A DNA stretch of 34,827 nucleotides from Dictyocoela muelleri (taxonomy: Eukaryota; Microsporidia): NCBI GenBank assembly GCA_016256075.1, contig SDVU01000005.1, forward strand, positions 1 through 34,827, in the 5' to 3' direction. Below are positions 1 to 9,039 of this stretch, one piece after another. Position 1 is the first letter of the stretch. Every line of letters begins with the position of its first letter. Under the pieces are notes generated by a model, which was not told the DNA's origin, did not search any database, and saw only the letters and a program-made list of their open reading frames with translations. The position numbers were made by a program, and so were the translations under genes.

Positions 1-2
1 AA

Positions 3-46
3 ATCATAAGGAGATAATGCCCCCGGGGGCATTATCTCCTTATGAT
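3..46. repeat. perfect 44 bp palindrome with C5/G5 centre
   Basis: Positions 3-24 and 25-46 are exact reverse complements with no spacer, and the centre is CCCCCGGGGG. It lies at the window edge, so it may be the centre of a larger foldback whose left arm is outside the window. A similar AT arm with a C/G-rich centre lies at the middle of the foldback at 21216-21518. Confidence 0.9.
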
Positions 47-47
47 C

Positions 48-771
48 CACTATTTCAAACAATACAATTAAGAATTCAATATTTAATTACTTATAAATTT
101 ATTCTTAATTTCTCATTTCAATAGATAACATCCAAAAATATATAGTTATGGTTCGTATACTAGTTCTATTCAACATTTTTTTATCGACTTCGTATTTTAA
201 ATTTTCAATTTCAAAGTTTTTTATTTTATGCATAGTTTTTCTCGTTATTATATTTATGATGATTCTGGGTGAATAGTGATGTAGTTAAAATTTTATTAAG
301 TTTTTTATTTATAATATCTAAGTTGGTATTTTTATCAATTCTTTTGTAACTGTTACGCATTTTTTTGTTATTTGAATACAAGTTCGAGCAATGTGTACTA
401 ATTTGCCTCATTGGTAACATTCAATTGATTTTTTCTTTAAATCCAAATTTAGACCTTCTTCATTAAATGACCCGCGCTTAGCCCGCTACCGCGACCAGCC
501 CGCAACTAGGTTCAACTATGAATTAAACCCATTTCTAATTGTTTCTTAATTAAATATATTTGGTTTGGATTGTTATTAAATAAATTCTCTCAAAGAGAGT
601 CCAAACTTAAATATTGAATACTGATTATCCCCCCATAGAACACGAGTCGGAATGAATTACATTACGGTTATTAAAACATTAAAAAAAATATTATTAAAAT
701 ACTCTTAATATGGTCGATTAAATAGATATATAAACCTTATTGTTTAAAATTTTAGGCTTTTAAATGTAGGT
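48..771. other. gene-free AT-rich stretch
   Basis: No recognisable coding region. The only oddity is a short G+C-rich block at about 471-510 (repeated CCCGC / CCGCGA words) in otherwise A/T-rich DNA. Its origin is not recognised. Short open frames here are low-complexity and unsupported. Confidence 0.6.
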
Positions 772-849
772 CTAATATCAAGCTATATCTACCTCGACAC
801 AATTTATTAAAATTTAAAAAGGAGGTTTAAATCGAGATTTAAACCTAAT
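772..849 (+). repeat. left ~78 bp direct repeat flanking foldback element
   Basis: Starts CTAATATCAA and ends AAACCTAAT, and repeats in the same orientation at 1347-1423 with roughly 80 percent identity. The inner end abuts the left arm of the foldback at 851 directly, which is where a target-site duplication would sit. The repeat also contains a small palindrome, GGTTTAAATCGAGATTTAAACC-like, at its 3' part. Confidence 0.75.
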
Positions 850-850
850 G

Positions 851-1346
851 AATTGGAGAAAACTCTACAAAAGGGAAAACTCCTCTAAATATATTTGATG
901 TTAAAATTATTATATTGCGAAAAAATAACCGCCGGCTCAAAAATCACCGAATTATTTTTATAATCCCTAAATGCTTTGAAATATAAAAAAATGTTTAAAA
1001 GTAATAAAAGTTTAAATAAAATAAGTTTGGGGTGTTATTTTTATAATCATAAAGATATAAACAAGTATTATTTGTCTGTAGGAGTAACAAGAGAAGGTCA
1101 CACATTCCTTTTCCACCTTTAGATAACCAATACTATGTTTATATCTTTATGATTATAAAAATAACCATCCCAACCTATTTTATTTAAGCCTTTATTACTT
1201 TTAAACATTTTTTTTATATTTCAACCCATTTATGGGCAATAAATTAATTCAGTGATTTTTGAACCGCGGTTCTTTTTTCTTAATATTATAATTTTACCAC
1301 AAATATATTTGGTGAGTTTTCTCTTTTGTGGAGTTTTCTCAATTCG
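851..1346. mobile_element. foldback (long inverted repeat) element, ~495 bp
   Basis: The arm from 851 to about 1075 is the reverse complement of about 1130 to 1344, with small gaps. The outer ends read AATTGGAGAAAACTC and GAGTTTTCTCAATT. The loop of about 55 bp carries no gene. It is non-coding and looks like a non-autonomous DNA transposon. The 77-78 bp direct repeats on both sides (772-849, 1347-1423) make its boundaries unusually clear. Confidence 0.8.
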
Positions 1347-1423
1347 CTAATATCAATCTATAGCTATCTTTGACACTATTTATTAAAAATTAAAAATGGT
1401 TTAAATCGAGACTTAAACCTAAT
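1347..1423 (+). repeat. right ~77 bp direct repeat flanking foldback element
   Basis: Second copy of the segment at 772-849, placed directly after the right foldback arm. It ends a few bases before the tRNA-like head of the SINE at 1428. Confidence 0.75.
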
Positions 1424-1427
1424 ATCG

Positions 1428-1880
1428 TGCCAGATAGCTCAGTGTTTATCACTCTTGAATGTAGAATTTAAGTATCGTGGTTCGAATCCCACTGACGTCA
1501 CTCTTTAATAAATAATGAGGGAATGACATTAAGCGGTCATAGCTATATAATTATAGTATAATATACAGTTATTCTAGTGTGGTATGGCTGATTAAGACTC
1601 GGTCTAATATGACAATGAGGCAGGAGGGACTCTTTTAGGTGTGGGGATGAGTGCGGCGACGTATCTCGCAAAAAATAGTAAAAAATATAAATTCATTAAA
1701 GCCACTAATTACCCGAACCCTGCTGAGTCTTTGATAAATCGAAGATTTCGTATACAGCTGGGCCTTTGAGAAGCTTATAAAGTGACGTATTATTGGAACA
1801 ACAAGAACAAAAGGTCGCGGATGGAGACAACTCTCCGGGTAGGCAGCTATGGATGTTGTCAACATGTAATATATATAATA
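1428..1880 (+). mobile_element. tRNA-derived SINE, copy A
   Basis: A ~450 bp unit begins with a tRNA-like head and continues with a ~370 bp body shared with copies at 3505-3915 (+), 7867-8329 (-) and 33789-34251 (-). Landmarks shared by copies are GGCTGATTAAGACT near 1587, GTATACAGCTGG near 1750, GGAGACAACTCTCCGG near 1822 and the end ATGTTGTCAACATGTAAT followed by an ATAT-rich tail. It has no coding potential; the open frames over it are chance. The target duplication of this copy is not clear. A tRNA head, fixed 3' end, A/T tail and dispersed copies in both orientations are what define a SINE. Confidence 0.85.
1429..1500 (+). other. tRNA-like head of SINE copy A (Pol III promoter boxes)
   Basis: The A box TAGCTCAGTG lies at 1435-1444 and the B box GGTTCGAATCC at 1479-1489, spaced as in a tRNA gene. 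GCCAG at the start can pair with CTGAC near the end with one mismatch, like a worn acceptor stem. The D stem and T stem do not form properly, so this is a tRNA-derived promoter rather than a working tRNA gene. Confidence 0.8.
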
Positions 1881-2279
1881 ATGTGATATCTTACTTTATT
1901 CTTCATCAACACAAAAACGAGAAAAACTTTAATAGTTTAAAATCCGCCATTATTACATATAATTGTGCAAATTATTTCTGAAATGAATAGAAATTTCATC
2001 GCAGTACCATATTTTCGAATTTTTAAGAAGCGTTATGTATTCTTTTATTTTAAAAATTAATATTTTGTTAAAGTTGTTTATGCGCGTATATATATTTACA
2101 AGAACTTTTCATTAGAATAAGCGAACTTTATTGATTTTGGTATAAAATCATTAAAAACATTAACGTTTTTACGCCTCATTAATGATATTATTTTGTTTCA
2201 TAGTATATGAATTTTTGGGTGTTATTTTGCTATTAAGGACGAATATACTGTAATTATGAGCAGAATATGCCTCTAGGTT

Positions 2280-2600
2280 TTTTAGTTTTTAGAATTCAAA
2301 AATACATGTTATGTCTTGAAAAGCCTGCTTCGTTTTTATCATAATTACGATGTTCGTCTATATGATTTTTAATTGTCAAAATTTTAAAAATAACGTCGGC
2401 TTTATAGAACCAATATACTTAAGATTTGCATACCTTAATTGCTTTATTGATTCGGTAGTTTTCTGGAAGTTGTAAGCACATTCTTTGTATAAAAGTTTTT
2501 CTTTTTCCCTCTTTGTGTTAACAAAATAAAGTTCATTTTGATTCATAGTGCTTATTGATTTTTTTATGACGAAACGCTGACTAAGGATGCTAATAACATT
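2280..2600 (-). pseudogene. MULE transposase N-terminal (FLYWCH) fragment with terminal repeat motif
   Basis: On the minus strand, an ATG at 2546 opens a 56-codon frame to a stop at 2376-2378. The product contains KREKEKLLYKECAYNF and IKQLRYANLKYIGSIKPTL, which follow the FLYWCH zinc-finger pattern seen in the MULEs at 22550, 27504 and 30620. The cysteines of the finger are replaced (WRC to LRY, and a Ser), so it could not bind zinc. The rest of the transposase is not recognisable downstream. Just outside the start, 2567-2584 carries TGACGAAACGCTGA, a word also present at the end of the MULE near 30200. This is a decayed fragment; the family call rests on pattern only. Confidence 0.5.
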
Positions 2601-2854
2601 TTAAGAAATTGAATCACTTAATTTATATTTAAAAATTACAAATTTAGCAATTTATAAGTTATTAAAGTTATTCGAAGAAAAAAACATTAATTTTTGAAAT
2701 TTTTAAATTTATTAATCACCAAAACCTTTAAAATTTCATCAATTAGAAAAAAATATTTTCCTAAAATAAATAATTTTTTTTTTCTACATCGATTAAGGTT
2801 TATTTTACAATAAAGTTAAAATAAAACGATTCAAAAGAAAAAAAAAATAAAATT

Positions 2855-3036
2855 TAAAAAATAATAAACCTATTAATTTAAAAAATAATAAACCTATTAA
2901 TTAAAATATAATAATCAACTATTATTTAAAATATAATAATAAAACTATTTATTTAAAATATAATAATAAACTATTATTTAAAATATAATAATAAACTATT
3001 TATTTAAAAATAATAATAAACTATTTATTTAAAATA
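2855..3036. repeat. AT minisatellite, ~24-26 bp units
   Basis: About seven imperfect units of the type ATAATAATAAACTATTTATTTAAAAT, with early units carrying AACCTATTAATT. The array runs into the 3' end of the glutaredoxin gene and supplies its stop codon. Confidence 0.85.
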
Positions 3037-3275
3037 TTTTTTAGGTTATCGAATCCGCCTATAAACTTATAATTAAGAAAAATCATCGGAAATGTCTTAT
3101 GACCATATTTTTCTTTAATTTCATTAATCAAGTCTGTAGCCATATTTTCATTCAAGATCTCAAATTTTATATTATGAGAATTCAACATCTCGATTGCACT
3201 TTTGCAATAAGGACAATATTCTTTATTGATTAGAAAGTTTTTATGTTTTGAAATTGTTTCTTCTAATATTGTCAT
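3021..3275 (-). CDS. glutaredoxin (CPYC, 84 aa)
   Basis: Small thioltransferase that uses glutathione to reduce protein disulfides and mixed disulfides, probably in the cytosol. The active site CPYC lies at about residues 21-24 after a short N-terminal helix. KTFPMIFLNYKFIGGFDNL at about residues 60-78 matches the family's cis-proline (TVP-type) and GG-D glutathione-binding motifs. The length of 84 residues is at the short end of the classical dithiol glutaredoxins, and no signal peptide is present. The ATG at 3273-3275 is chosen because it gives a complete domain. The upstream sequence is nearly pure A/T and shows no clear promoter element. The last codons and the TAG stop fall inside the first units of the AT minisatellite at 2855-3036, so the C-terminus may vary between strains. 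It is the only intact host-type gene recognised in this window, and it has no operon partner. Confidence 0.88.
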   Translation of the reverse strand: MTILEETISKHKNFLINKEYCPYCKSAIEMLNSHNIKFEILNENMATDLINEIKEKYGHKTFPMIFLNYKFIGGFDNLKNILNK

Positions 3276-3504
3276 GGCTATTTTTTATATTTTTTTATTT
3301 AAATAATGAAATTTTTTTCTATTTGAAGTTTCATGAATATGAAATTTAATTTTGCATTAAAAGTCACTAATAAAAATAAAAAAAATAATGTTATATATTG
3401 ATGAAACTTGAAAATTAAATATATAGAATAAATAATTTTTTATTATTATTTTCTTTAACGAATATATTATGAGTTTATGAAACCCCATTGATCATCACAT
3501 TGTG
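3276..3504. other. glutaredoxin upstream region, no gene seen
   Basis: A/T-rich spacer that should contain the glutaredoxin promoter. No recognisable motif or coding frame is visible. Confidence 0.5.
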
Positions 3505-3915
3505 TGTAAGTCAGATATCAGAATTTAAATTATTTGAAGCTGCATTATTAAATAATGAAAAAATACTATCGATTGGACAACAACTATAGTACTAACATAC
3601 ACTTCTTTAAGTTCGATATAGCTGATTAAGATTTGGTTTTATATGACAATAATGCGGAATTTATTCTTCTAGGTGTAGTGATGAGTTCGGTGACGCGTCT
3701 TATTAAAAAATATTAATTAGAAATTCGTAAAAAAGTATATAATTAACTGTATCCTGATTTGTCTTTAGTAAAACTAAGATCTCGTATACAGCTAGGGAAT
3801 TGGGTAGCTTAGAAGTGACGCAAAATATAAAACCAAGAATCAAATGTATAAATACTAATGCTTGAGACAGGCTTATTTGTTTTCAACTACAAATCTTGAT
3901 AGTATGTAATGTTTT
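3505..3915 (+). mobile_element. tRNA-derived SINE, copy B (old, diverged)
   Basis: The body matches copy A from about 3540: AAATAATGA, then TAGCTGATTAAGA near 3620, GTATACAGCTAGG near 3785 and GTGACGC near 3815. The tRNA-like head region (3505-3540) is hardly recognisable and the 3' end is frayed. It is the most diverged of the four copies. Confidence 0.65.
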
Positions 3916-4157
3916 ATATTTTATAATTAATCAAATAAAAATGGTATATAATACAACTTTTTAAAAAATAAAAAAATCAATAATTTAAGATTTGAACTTA
4001 CAATTAAAAAAATAATCAAAAATTAGATAAAAATGGTTATAAAGAAAATCTAAAATGAATGATGACACGATCCACATGAGTTGGATGTCCCGTTAGATGC
4101 TATTGTGAAATATATTAATTTAATTGTCTAAATGTCGTGAATTGACCTCTCTAATAC

Positions 4158-4529
4158 CTTGCATGGGCCACTTCGCGTGATTAATATCCAAAAATCAAAA
4201 TTTATTGGAATCACTGTTTGTTGATCATTTTGCAGTTCCTGATCAATTTTCCTAAACAAATCACTGAGATATCACTAGATCAAATTTAGTATCACAAATT
4301 GATTAAATAATCAAAAATAATATTTCCGGGATTAAAAGAATTTAAATTTTGATTTTTTAAAACAAAAAAATCATTTTTTGATTTTTTAAACTATAAATAG
4401 AGAGGCGTTTTTTCAACCCCTTTCACGAAGACTACACGCGACGATTTAGGAGACTGTTAATGAATAATAATTTCAAAATCTATAATTTTATCTTGCATTT
4501 ATTTGGATCACTCATCCAATTGTCACAAC
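4158..4529. mobile_element. unidentified insertion in retro-fossil repeat
   Basis: This segment is absent from the paralogous copy at 13510-13815, which passes directly from the sequence matching 4157 to that matching 4530. No transposase, long inverted repeat or convincing target duplication is visible in it. It could be an insertion here or a deletion in the other copy. Confidence 0.45.
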
Positions 4530-4560
4530 AAACATTACCATAATTATACTTGGGTTTGAC

Positions 4561-4621
4561 ATTATAATGCATGTATTCTAGAATGACTTTTCTTTAATAG
4601 TTATTAAGAAACATAATTAAG
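4561..4621 (+). repeat. left ~61 bp direct repeat flanking 4622-5231
   Basis: Matches 5232-5295 in the same orientation (ATTCYANAATGACTTTT core). Both match a single copy in the empty-site paralogue near 13655-13715. Confidence 0.75.
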
Positions 4622-5231
4622 GCTGCGCTCAGTTTCCTCGAAATTGGCATTCTCACCCGGATCCGTCGGAAAAAATACCGCAAAATATTTCAATGAAAAA
4701 CATTAAACAATAAAAACAAAGATATGATTGAACGCAGATTACTTGTAACACGCTGACTGTTCTTTTCAAGCTTAATAAGTCAGATAAAAACAATTGTAGC
4801 GCAAAATTTGCAACTGTGAAGAATTTAACAATACAAATTATAATTTTTTTCGGAGTTATGCATAACATACATGCAACTCTGCTTCGATTTTACAGAAATA
4901 ATCATCACACTTAATCGTTATGCAATATTTACACATAAGACTTCTAAATTAATTAAAGTTCTAACTAAGGAAGTAAAGACGTCTTATAAAAGAATTCAAA
5001 GCGAAATTGACAAAAAAAACAATTTTGTGCCTGTCTACATCATAATAAACCTTGTCTTTTTATTTTTAAATGGTATTTTCAACTGATTTATCAAAAAAAA
5101 TATTATAAAATCACACATAGCATTTTTTTCTTTAAAAAATAGCAATGGTAATTATATTTCATTTTTTCGACGAATCCGGTCGAAAATGACGTTTTTACGA
5201 AACCGGTCAGAGGGTTTCTCCTTGGTTCAGT
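4622..5231. mobile_element. non-autonomous MULE-like inverted-repeat element, 610 bp
   Basis: The ends form imperfect inverted repeats. CATTCTCACCCGGATCCGTC and the adjacent GGAAAAAAT at about 4648-4676 match the reverse complement of about 5163-5188, and the outer CTCAGTTTCC pairs loosely with the CCGGTCAG side. No transposase is visible; the open frames at 4653-4868 and 4871-5086 have no recognisable domain. It sits exactly between direct repeats of ~61-64 bp (4561-4621, 5232-5295) inside the retro-fossil repeat. Assignment to the MULEs rests only on the style of its termini, so the superfamily is uncertain. Confidence 0.6.
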
Positions 5232-5295
5232 CATTTTCATGCACATATTCCATAATGACTTTTACTAAATAGTTTAATGCGTAAACATAATAAAG
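5232..5295 (+). repeat. right ~64 bp direct repeat flanking 4622-5231
   Basis: Second copy of 4561-4621. The paralogous repeat then continues uninterrupted to about 5400 (AAGATAAGATGATTAA, TTTATGATTTGTT). Confidence 0.75.
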
Positions 5296-5399
5296 ATAAG
5301 ATGATTAATGAGAGAAATTGGACAAATATATATACCATATGATTTACATAGTTTATGATTTGTTCAATTAGTCACATAGAGACGGATTCTCTATATGTG

Positions 5400-5990
5400 G
5401 CATGTCGCCTCACTAGTAATGTTTGATCGATTTTATATTTCGAAAATATTTTTTCCTTTGTAATAAACTCTCTGTGATCGGTGGATATTTTAATAATTGT
5501 AAAGGACCTAGAAAAGGCGTATTTAATTTCCCGAGCAAATGATTTCTTATTAAAATTTAATCATTAATTTTTTAGATCTGTTAGAATTCGGTTTTTTTAA
5601 TTTTTTATTTAGACATGTTTTTGTTGTCAAGGCAAATTCTTTAGATCAAAATCAGCATATTTGTGTTTTTTTGATACTTTAACTACTTCATTGAGTTTTT
5701 TCAATTATGAGTTTAATTGTTTTGATGTCCCAATCTTTGTATATTCTAAGAACATCGCTTATAGATTAATTTAATTTTTGGAAATTATTTATGAGTAATA
5801 TGGAACGGCGATCTACGAATTTGTTCTATATTTGGATATTTCAAAAATTTTTAGATGATTTGTAAGAATGACACATGACATTGTCGGAATATAGTTGATA
5901 AGTTTGAGAAAATGTTTAAACATCCTTCTCTTAATGCCTTCTAAATGTTTTTGATGATATTTTTGAAAAAAAAAATTCGAGTAACTCCTG
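5400..5990 (-). mobile_element. Ty3-type integrase-region fossil
   Basis: The minus strand shows weak integrase-like similarity: a histidine-rich patch near 5960 and a stretch near 5450 resembling the catalytic TD-G-EF region. It is old, non-coding and heavily broken. It may belong to the same LTR element as the repeat at 4050-5400 and the pol fossil at 9040-10000, with the pogo element lying between them. Confidence 0.35.
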
Positions 5991-6205
5991 TAAATCTATC
6001 AGTAAAGGTAATAATAAAAATTGGTAAATATTTTATTATGCTTCTAGTTATAAGCATCTATAGGTTCCTAATATCAGTATATATGTGTTTTAAAGGTTAA
6101 GTTTTAGTCACTTTAAAATTAATTTTACTATATATTCTGTGTTTTTTTCAACTTTGACAAAGGTGATAATATTTAATAAGGTTTTAATTTATACAATAGT
6201 TATCG

Positions 6206-6245
6206 AAAAACCCGCCACATTTCTCAAAAAGGTGGCGGTTTTTTT
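6206..6245. repeat. GC-rich hairpin
   Basis: AAAAACCCGCCAC at 6206-6218 pairs with GGTGGCGGTTTTT at 6231-6243 around a 12 base loop, with one bulge. The A/T tails make it terminator-like in form, but no gene ends into it. It is more likely a piece of a transposon end. Confidence 0.5.
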
Positions 6246-6472
6246 AGAGGCTATGTTTTTTTATATTTTAAAAAAAAATGAACTCAAAACCTGGAAATTT
6301 TGAAATATAAAGTATATTGATAAATAAAACTTTAGTCTATATCTAAATTTCACATGATAATTAAAATGAAAATATATAGGGTGATAATCATAAATCTTAA
6401 GAAAACCCAATTGGATACATTTTTATATTAAAAATTCAAAATATTAGTGAATTATATAATCAAAAATATTTA

Positions 6473-6556
6473 AAATCACTACAAATCACTACAAATCGCT
6501 ACAAATCGCTACAAATCACTACAAATCGCTACAAATCGCTACAAATCACTACAAAT
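6473..6556. repeat. 10 bp tandem array (AAATCACTAC / AAATCGCTAC)
   Basis: About eight head-to-tail copies differing only at one A/G position. Short iterated motifs of this kind also occur at the ends of the Merlin elements in this window, so it may mark the terminus of a lost element. Confidence 0.9.
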
Positions 6557-6781
6557 AATTTCCAACTTTTTCATATTAGCAGCTGTTTATTTCGTGCGAA
6601 TCTTTATTTTTGATTGTTAATTTCATTCAATAAAAATAAGCAAAAATTAAAATATAACAAGTAAACGAAGAATAACCTTATTTATTTTATGGTTTAAAAA
6701 ACTTGTGCAGCCCGATATTGCCTACAGAACATTTAATTTCTTTTTTTTAATTTTATTCACTATATAAATGAAATTATTGGT

Positions 6782-8480
6782 TTATTTTAATCCTTTCTTA
6801 GATAAAGTTTGCTGAATAATTGATAAATAGCCGAATAATTTTCCATCGTCTAGCGATTTTGGAAAATTTATATCTTTTTCTACAACAAATTCTATATATT
6901 TATGCCCCTCAATCATTGACAAAATATTTTCTTCCTTTTCCCAATCTTTTTTTTCATTTATTTCTATATCATTATTTGAATATGGCGTATTATTATCCTC
7001 AAAACATTTTTTTCCAGCAGTTTGCAATTGTTAATTCTGATATATCGCCCCGTGCCATATTAATACACCGCAAAATTACGAATAAATCAACTCGTTTTAA
7101 AATGGCATTCCCCGTCTCTTTATTTATTAAAATTTCATTGGTCAGATAATTATTTAGATGATTTTTGTATTTTAATTTAAAGCTGTTAATTATACCTGCA
7201 TCCAATGGCTTTAGTACAGATGTGTATTCTAGGGTAAAAATAAAAACTTGTTATTTTAGAAACTTTGTATTGTATGAGCCGAGAATTATCTACAAAAAAC
7301 AATGTCGTCCTCTTTGCTTCTATAAATTTTTCATTCATTAGCTGAATATTGTTAAAAAAAAATTTATCTTGTCACCCAAGCCGTTTTTTGGCCCTATAAA
7401 AAATGTTAAGGTTGCCCTGATTTTTATTTCTCAATATTCTCGGATTTTTAGAGTTCCCAATAATCAATATAGGCAACTTTTAACCTTTGTTGTTAATACC
7501 TAAAAGAACAATTATCCTTGTCTTGTCGATCTTAATATTTTTATTGTAATTTTTATCTAAGGTATAGGTTTTATTGTTTACTCATTTTGCATAAACACCT
7601 GTTATCCATATTAAAAATATTTTCATCGGGTTTGTTGTATTAAAATCTAGTAGAACAGACCTAAAGGATTATATTTCTGTTAAATCAGGCATATATTTGT
7701 TCAACGTGTATTGTGACATATGCCATTTTTTTCTTTCGATAAATTTTCGAATAAAATAATCTGTAATGTTATGATTTAATTTGTGATTTTCATTAACTTT
7801 TCGCGTTACGATCGTTAAAATATTAAAGATTATCGGGACATCCTCACTTATAAGATATTTAACATTATATATATTTTACATGCTGACAACATCCATAGCA
7901 GCCAACCCGGAGAGTTGTCTCCAACCATAGTCATCAGACCTTTGGTTCCTGGTGTTCCAACAATACGTCACTTCCTAAGCTACCCAGAAGCCTAGCTGTA
8001 TACGCGATTTTCGTTCTATCAATTACTCGGCAGGATACAGGTAATTAGTGGCTTTTTCATGAATTTTTATTTTGCACTACTTTTTGCCGAGATCGATGCC
8101 GCGCCCATCCACACACATAGGAAAGCACCTTCTGCTTCATTGTCATATTATATCAAGTCTTAATCAGCTATACCACTCTGGAACAACCGTATATTTAGCT
8201 ATTTTTATATAGTTTTTGACAGCTTAATGTCAATCCCTCATTATTTGTTAAAGAGTTACGTCAGCAGGATTAAAACCGCGATAGTTAAATATTACATTCA
8301 AGAGTGTTAACCGCTGGGCTATCTGGCCTAGATATTTAACATTGTTTAATATAATTTTGCCAATAATTTGTCACTCATTAATTGGTTTAAATTTTTTTGT
8401 CTTCTGTGAGATTATCATGTAACGTTTGATACGTCAGATGTTATTTAATATATATATTGCTTCTGCCTCTGTTATAGGAT
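6782..8480 (-). pseudogene. pogo/Tigger (DDE_1) transposase, broken, with SINE inserted
   Basis: Relic of a Tc1/mariner-superfamily transposase of the CENP-B/pogo type, minus strand. In order: a possible CENPB-type helix-turn-helix (about 8345-8480); a second DNA-binding region (7690-7850); the DDE core with NMD near 7607 (first Asp), RIIVLLGINNKG and GNSKNPRIL near 7450-7530, FFVDN near 7300 (second Asp); and PLDAGIINSFKLKYK at about 7160-7210 (third Asp). All three catalytic Asp codons survive. The C-terminal part (6782-7205) is interrupted at an A tract near 7010, where NCWKK passes from one frame to the other by one base, and several stops lie upstream. The SINE at 7867-8329 separates the N-terminal piece from the core. 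The element was inactive before or by the SINE insertion. Terminal repeats were not identified. Confidence 0.75.
7867..8329 (-). mobile_element. tRNA-derived SINE, copy C, with 14 bp target duplication
   Basis: Full-length copy in reverse orientation. The tRNA-like head lies at about 8257-8328 (A box TAGCCCAGCGG and B box TTTTAATCC, the latter decayed). The body carries GTATACAGC (reversed) near 7995 and GAGACAACTCTCCGG near 7915, and ends in an ATAT tail. The exact duplication AGATATTTAACATT flanks it at 7853-7866 and 8330-8343. That is the mark of target-primed retroposition and proves insertion as a unit. It sits inside the pogo fossil. Confidence 0.9.
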
Positions 8481-8492
8481 ATTTTTTCATCA

Positions 8493-9039
8493 GTTTTTTC
8501 CGACCCAGGACGTTTTTTCGGCGTCTTTCGCGATGAAAATTTATTCATTCAATGACATTTTTTATATTTTTTATGGATTTGGGGTGTGGAAAATTTTTCT
8601 ATGTTTTTTTTTTCGATAACAAAATTTTTTTTTTAATTTGATTAATTGAAAAAAATATAATTATTGATGGTTTATTTTTAAAGGGTGGTTTATTTTCTAA
8701 AACAAATATATTTAACTTTCTTTTGATTTAAACTTTATTAATAGTGTGGTGGTTTTTTTTTCGAATAAAAAAGGTGTTTTTTCGACGAATACTGTACTAC
8801 TTTTATTTTTTTTACTCTCATATTTTTTTTTCAGTGTTGAAAATGTAGAGAGAAATTCTGTATGGCCATTTATTGGATTTGTTAATCAAATTGTGTAAAT
8901 TATAATGTATATGTGTATTTTATATAATTTATCATTTCAATAAGAATATATTTTTCATTTAATGAATTTATATTTTCTGTTAAATCATCAGCGAATATGT
9001 TATCCTTTACATTTATTGAATATATTAGATCTCAAGTTA
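8493..9039. other. gene-free T-rich stretch
   Basis: No coding region seen. Long T runs alternate with TTTTTTCCGACC (8490s), TTTTTTCGGCG (8515) and TTTTTTCGACGAATAC (8785), words that resemble the ends of the element at 4622-5231. This may be the worn terminus of one or more DNA transposons. Confidence 0.45.

Larger units (their letters stand above)
4050..5400 (-). mobile_element. LTR-retroelement fossil repeat, interrupted twice
   Basis: Segments 4050-4157, 4530-4621 and 5232-5400 align in order with one uninterrupted stretch at 13510-13815. The whole is therefore one dispersed repeat cut by two insertions (about 4158-4529 and 4622-5231). Weak similarity on the minus strand around 5290-5990 suggests the repeat derives from the integrase end of a Ty3-type LTR element. 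It is old and broken in many places; no LTRs were recognised. Confidence 0.5.

Noticed and set aside
226-420. 64-codon open frame on the minus strand
   Set aside because: Asn/Lys-rich, low-complexity translation with no recognisable motif; expected by chance in such A/T-rich DNA.
1429-1500. A functional tRNA gene
   Set aside because: A and B boxes are present, but the D and T stems do not pair properly and the unit recurs as the head of a dispersed ~450 bp repeat.
1635-1981. Two overlapping open frames on opposite strands (1635-1865 minus, 1793-1981 plus)
   Set aside because: Both lie over the SINE body and are not kept in the other SINE copies.
4653-5086. 71-codon frames on either strand
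   Set aside because: They lie inside the 610 bp non-autonomous element, start at its inverted repeat, and show no domain.
6473-6556. CRISPR-like array
   Set aside because: A simple 10 bp tandem repeat with no spacers, in a eukaryote-type genome.
6820-7149. 109-codon plus-strand frame
   Set aside because: Antisense shadow of the pogo transposase C-terminal part, which has clear family motifs on the minus strand.
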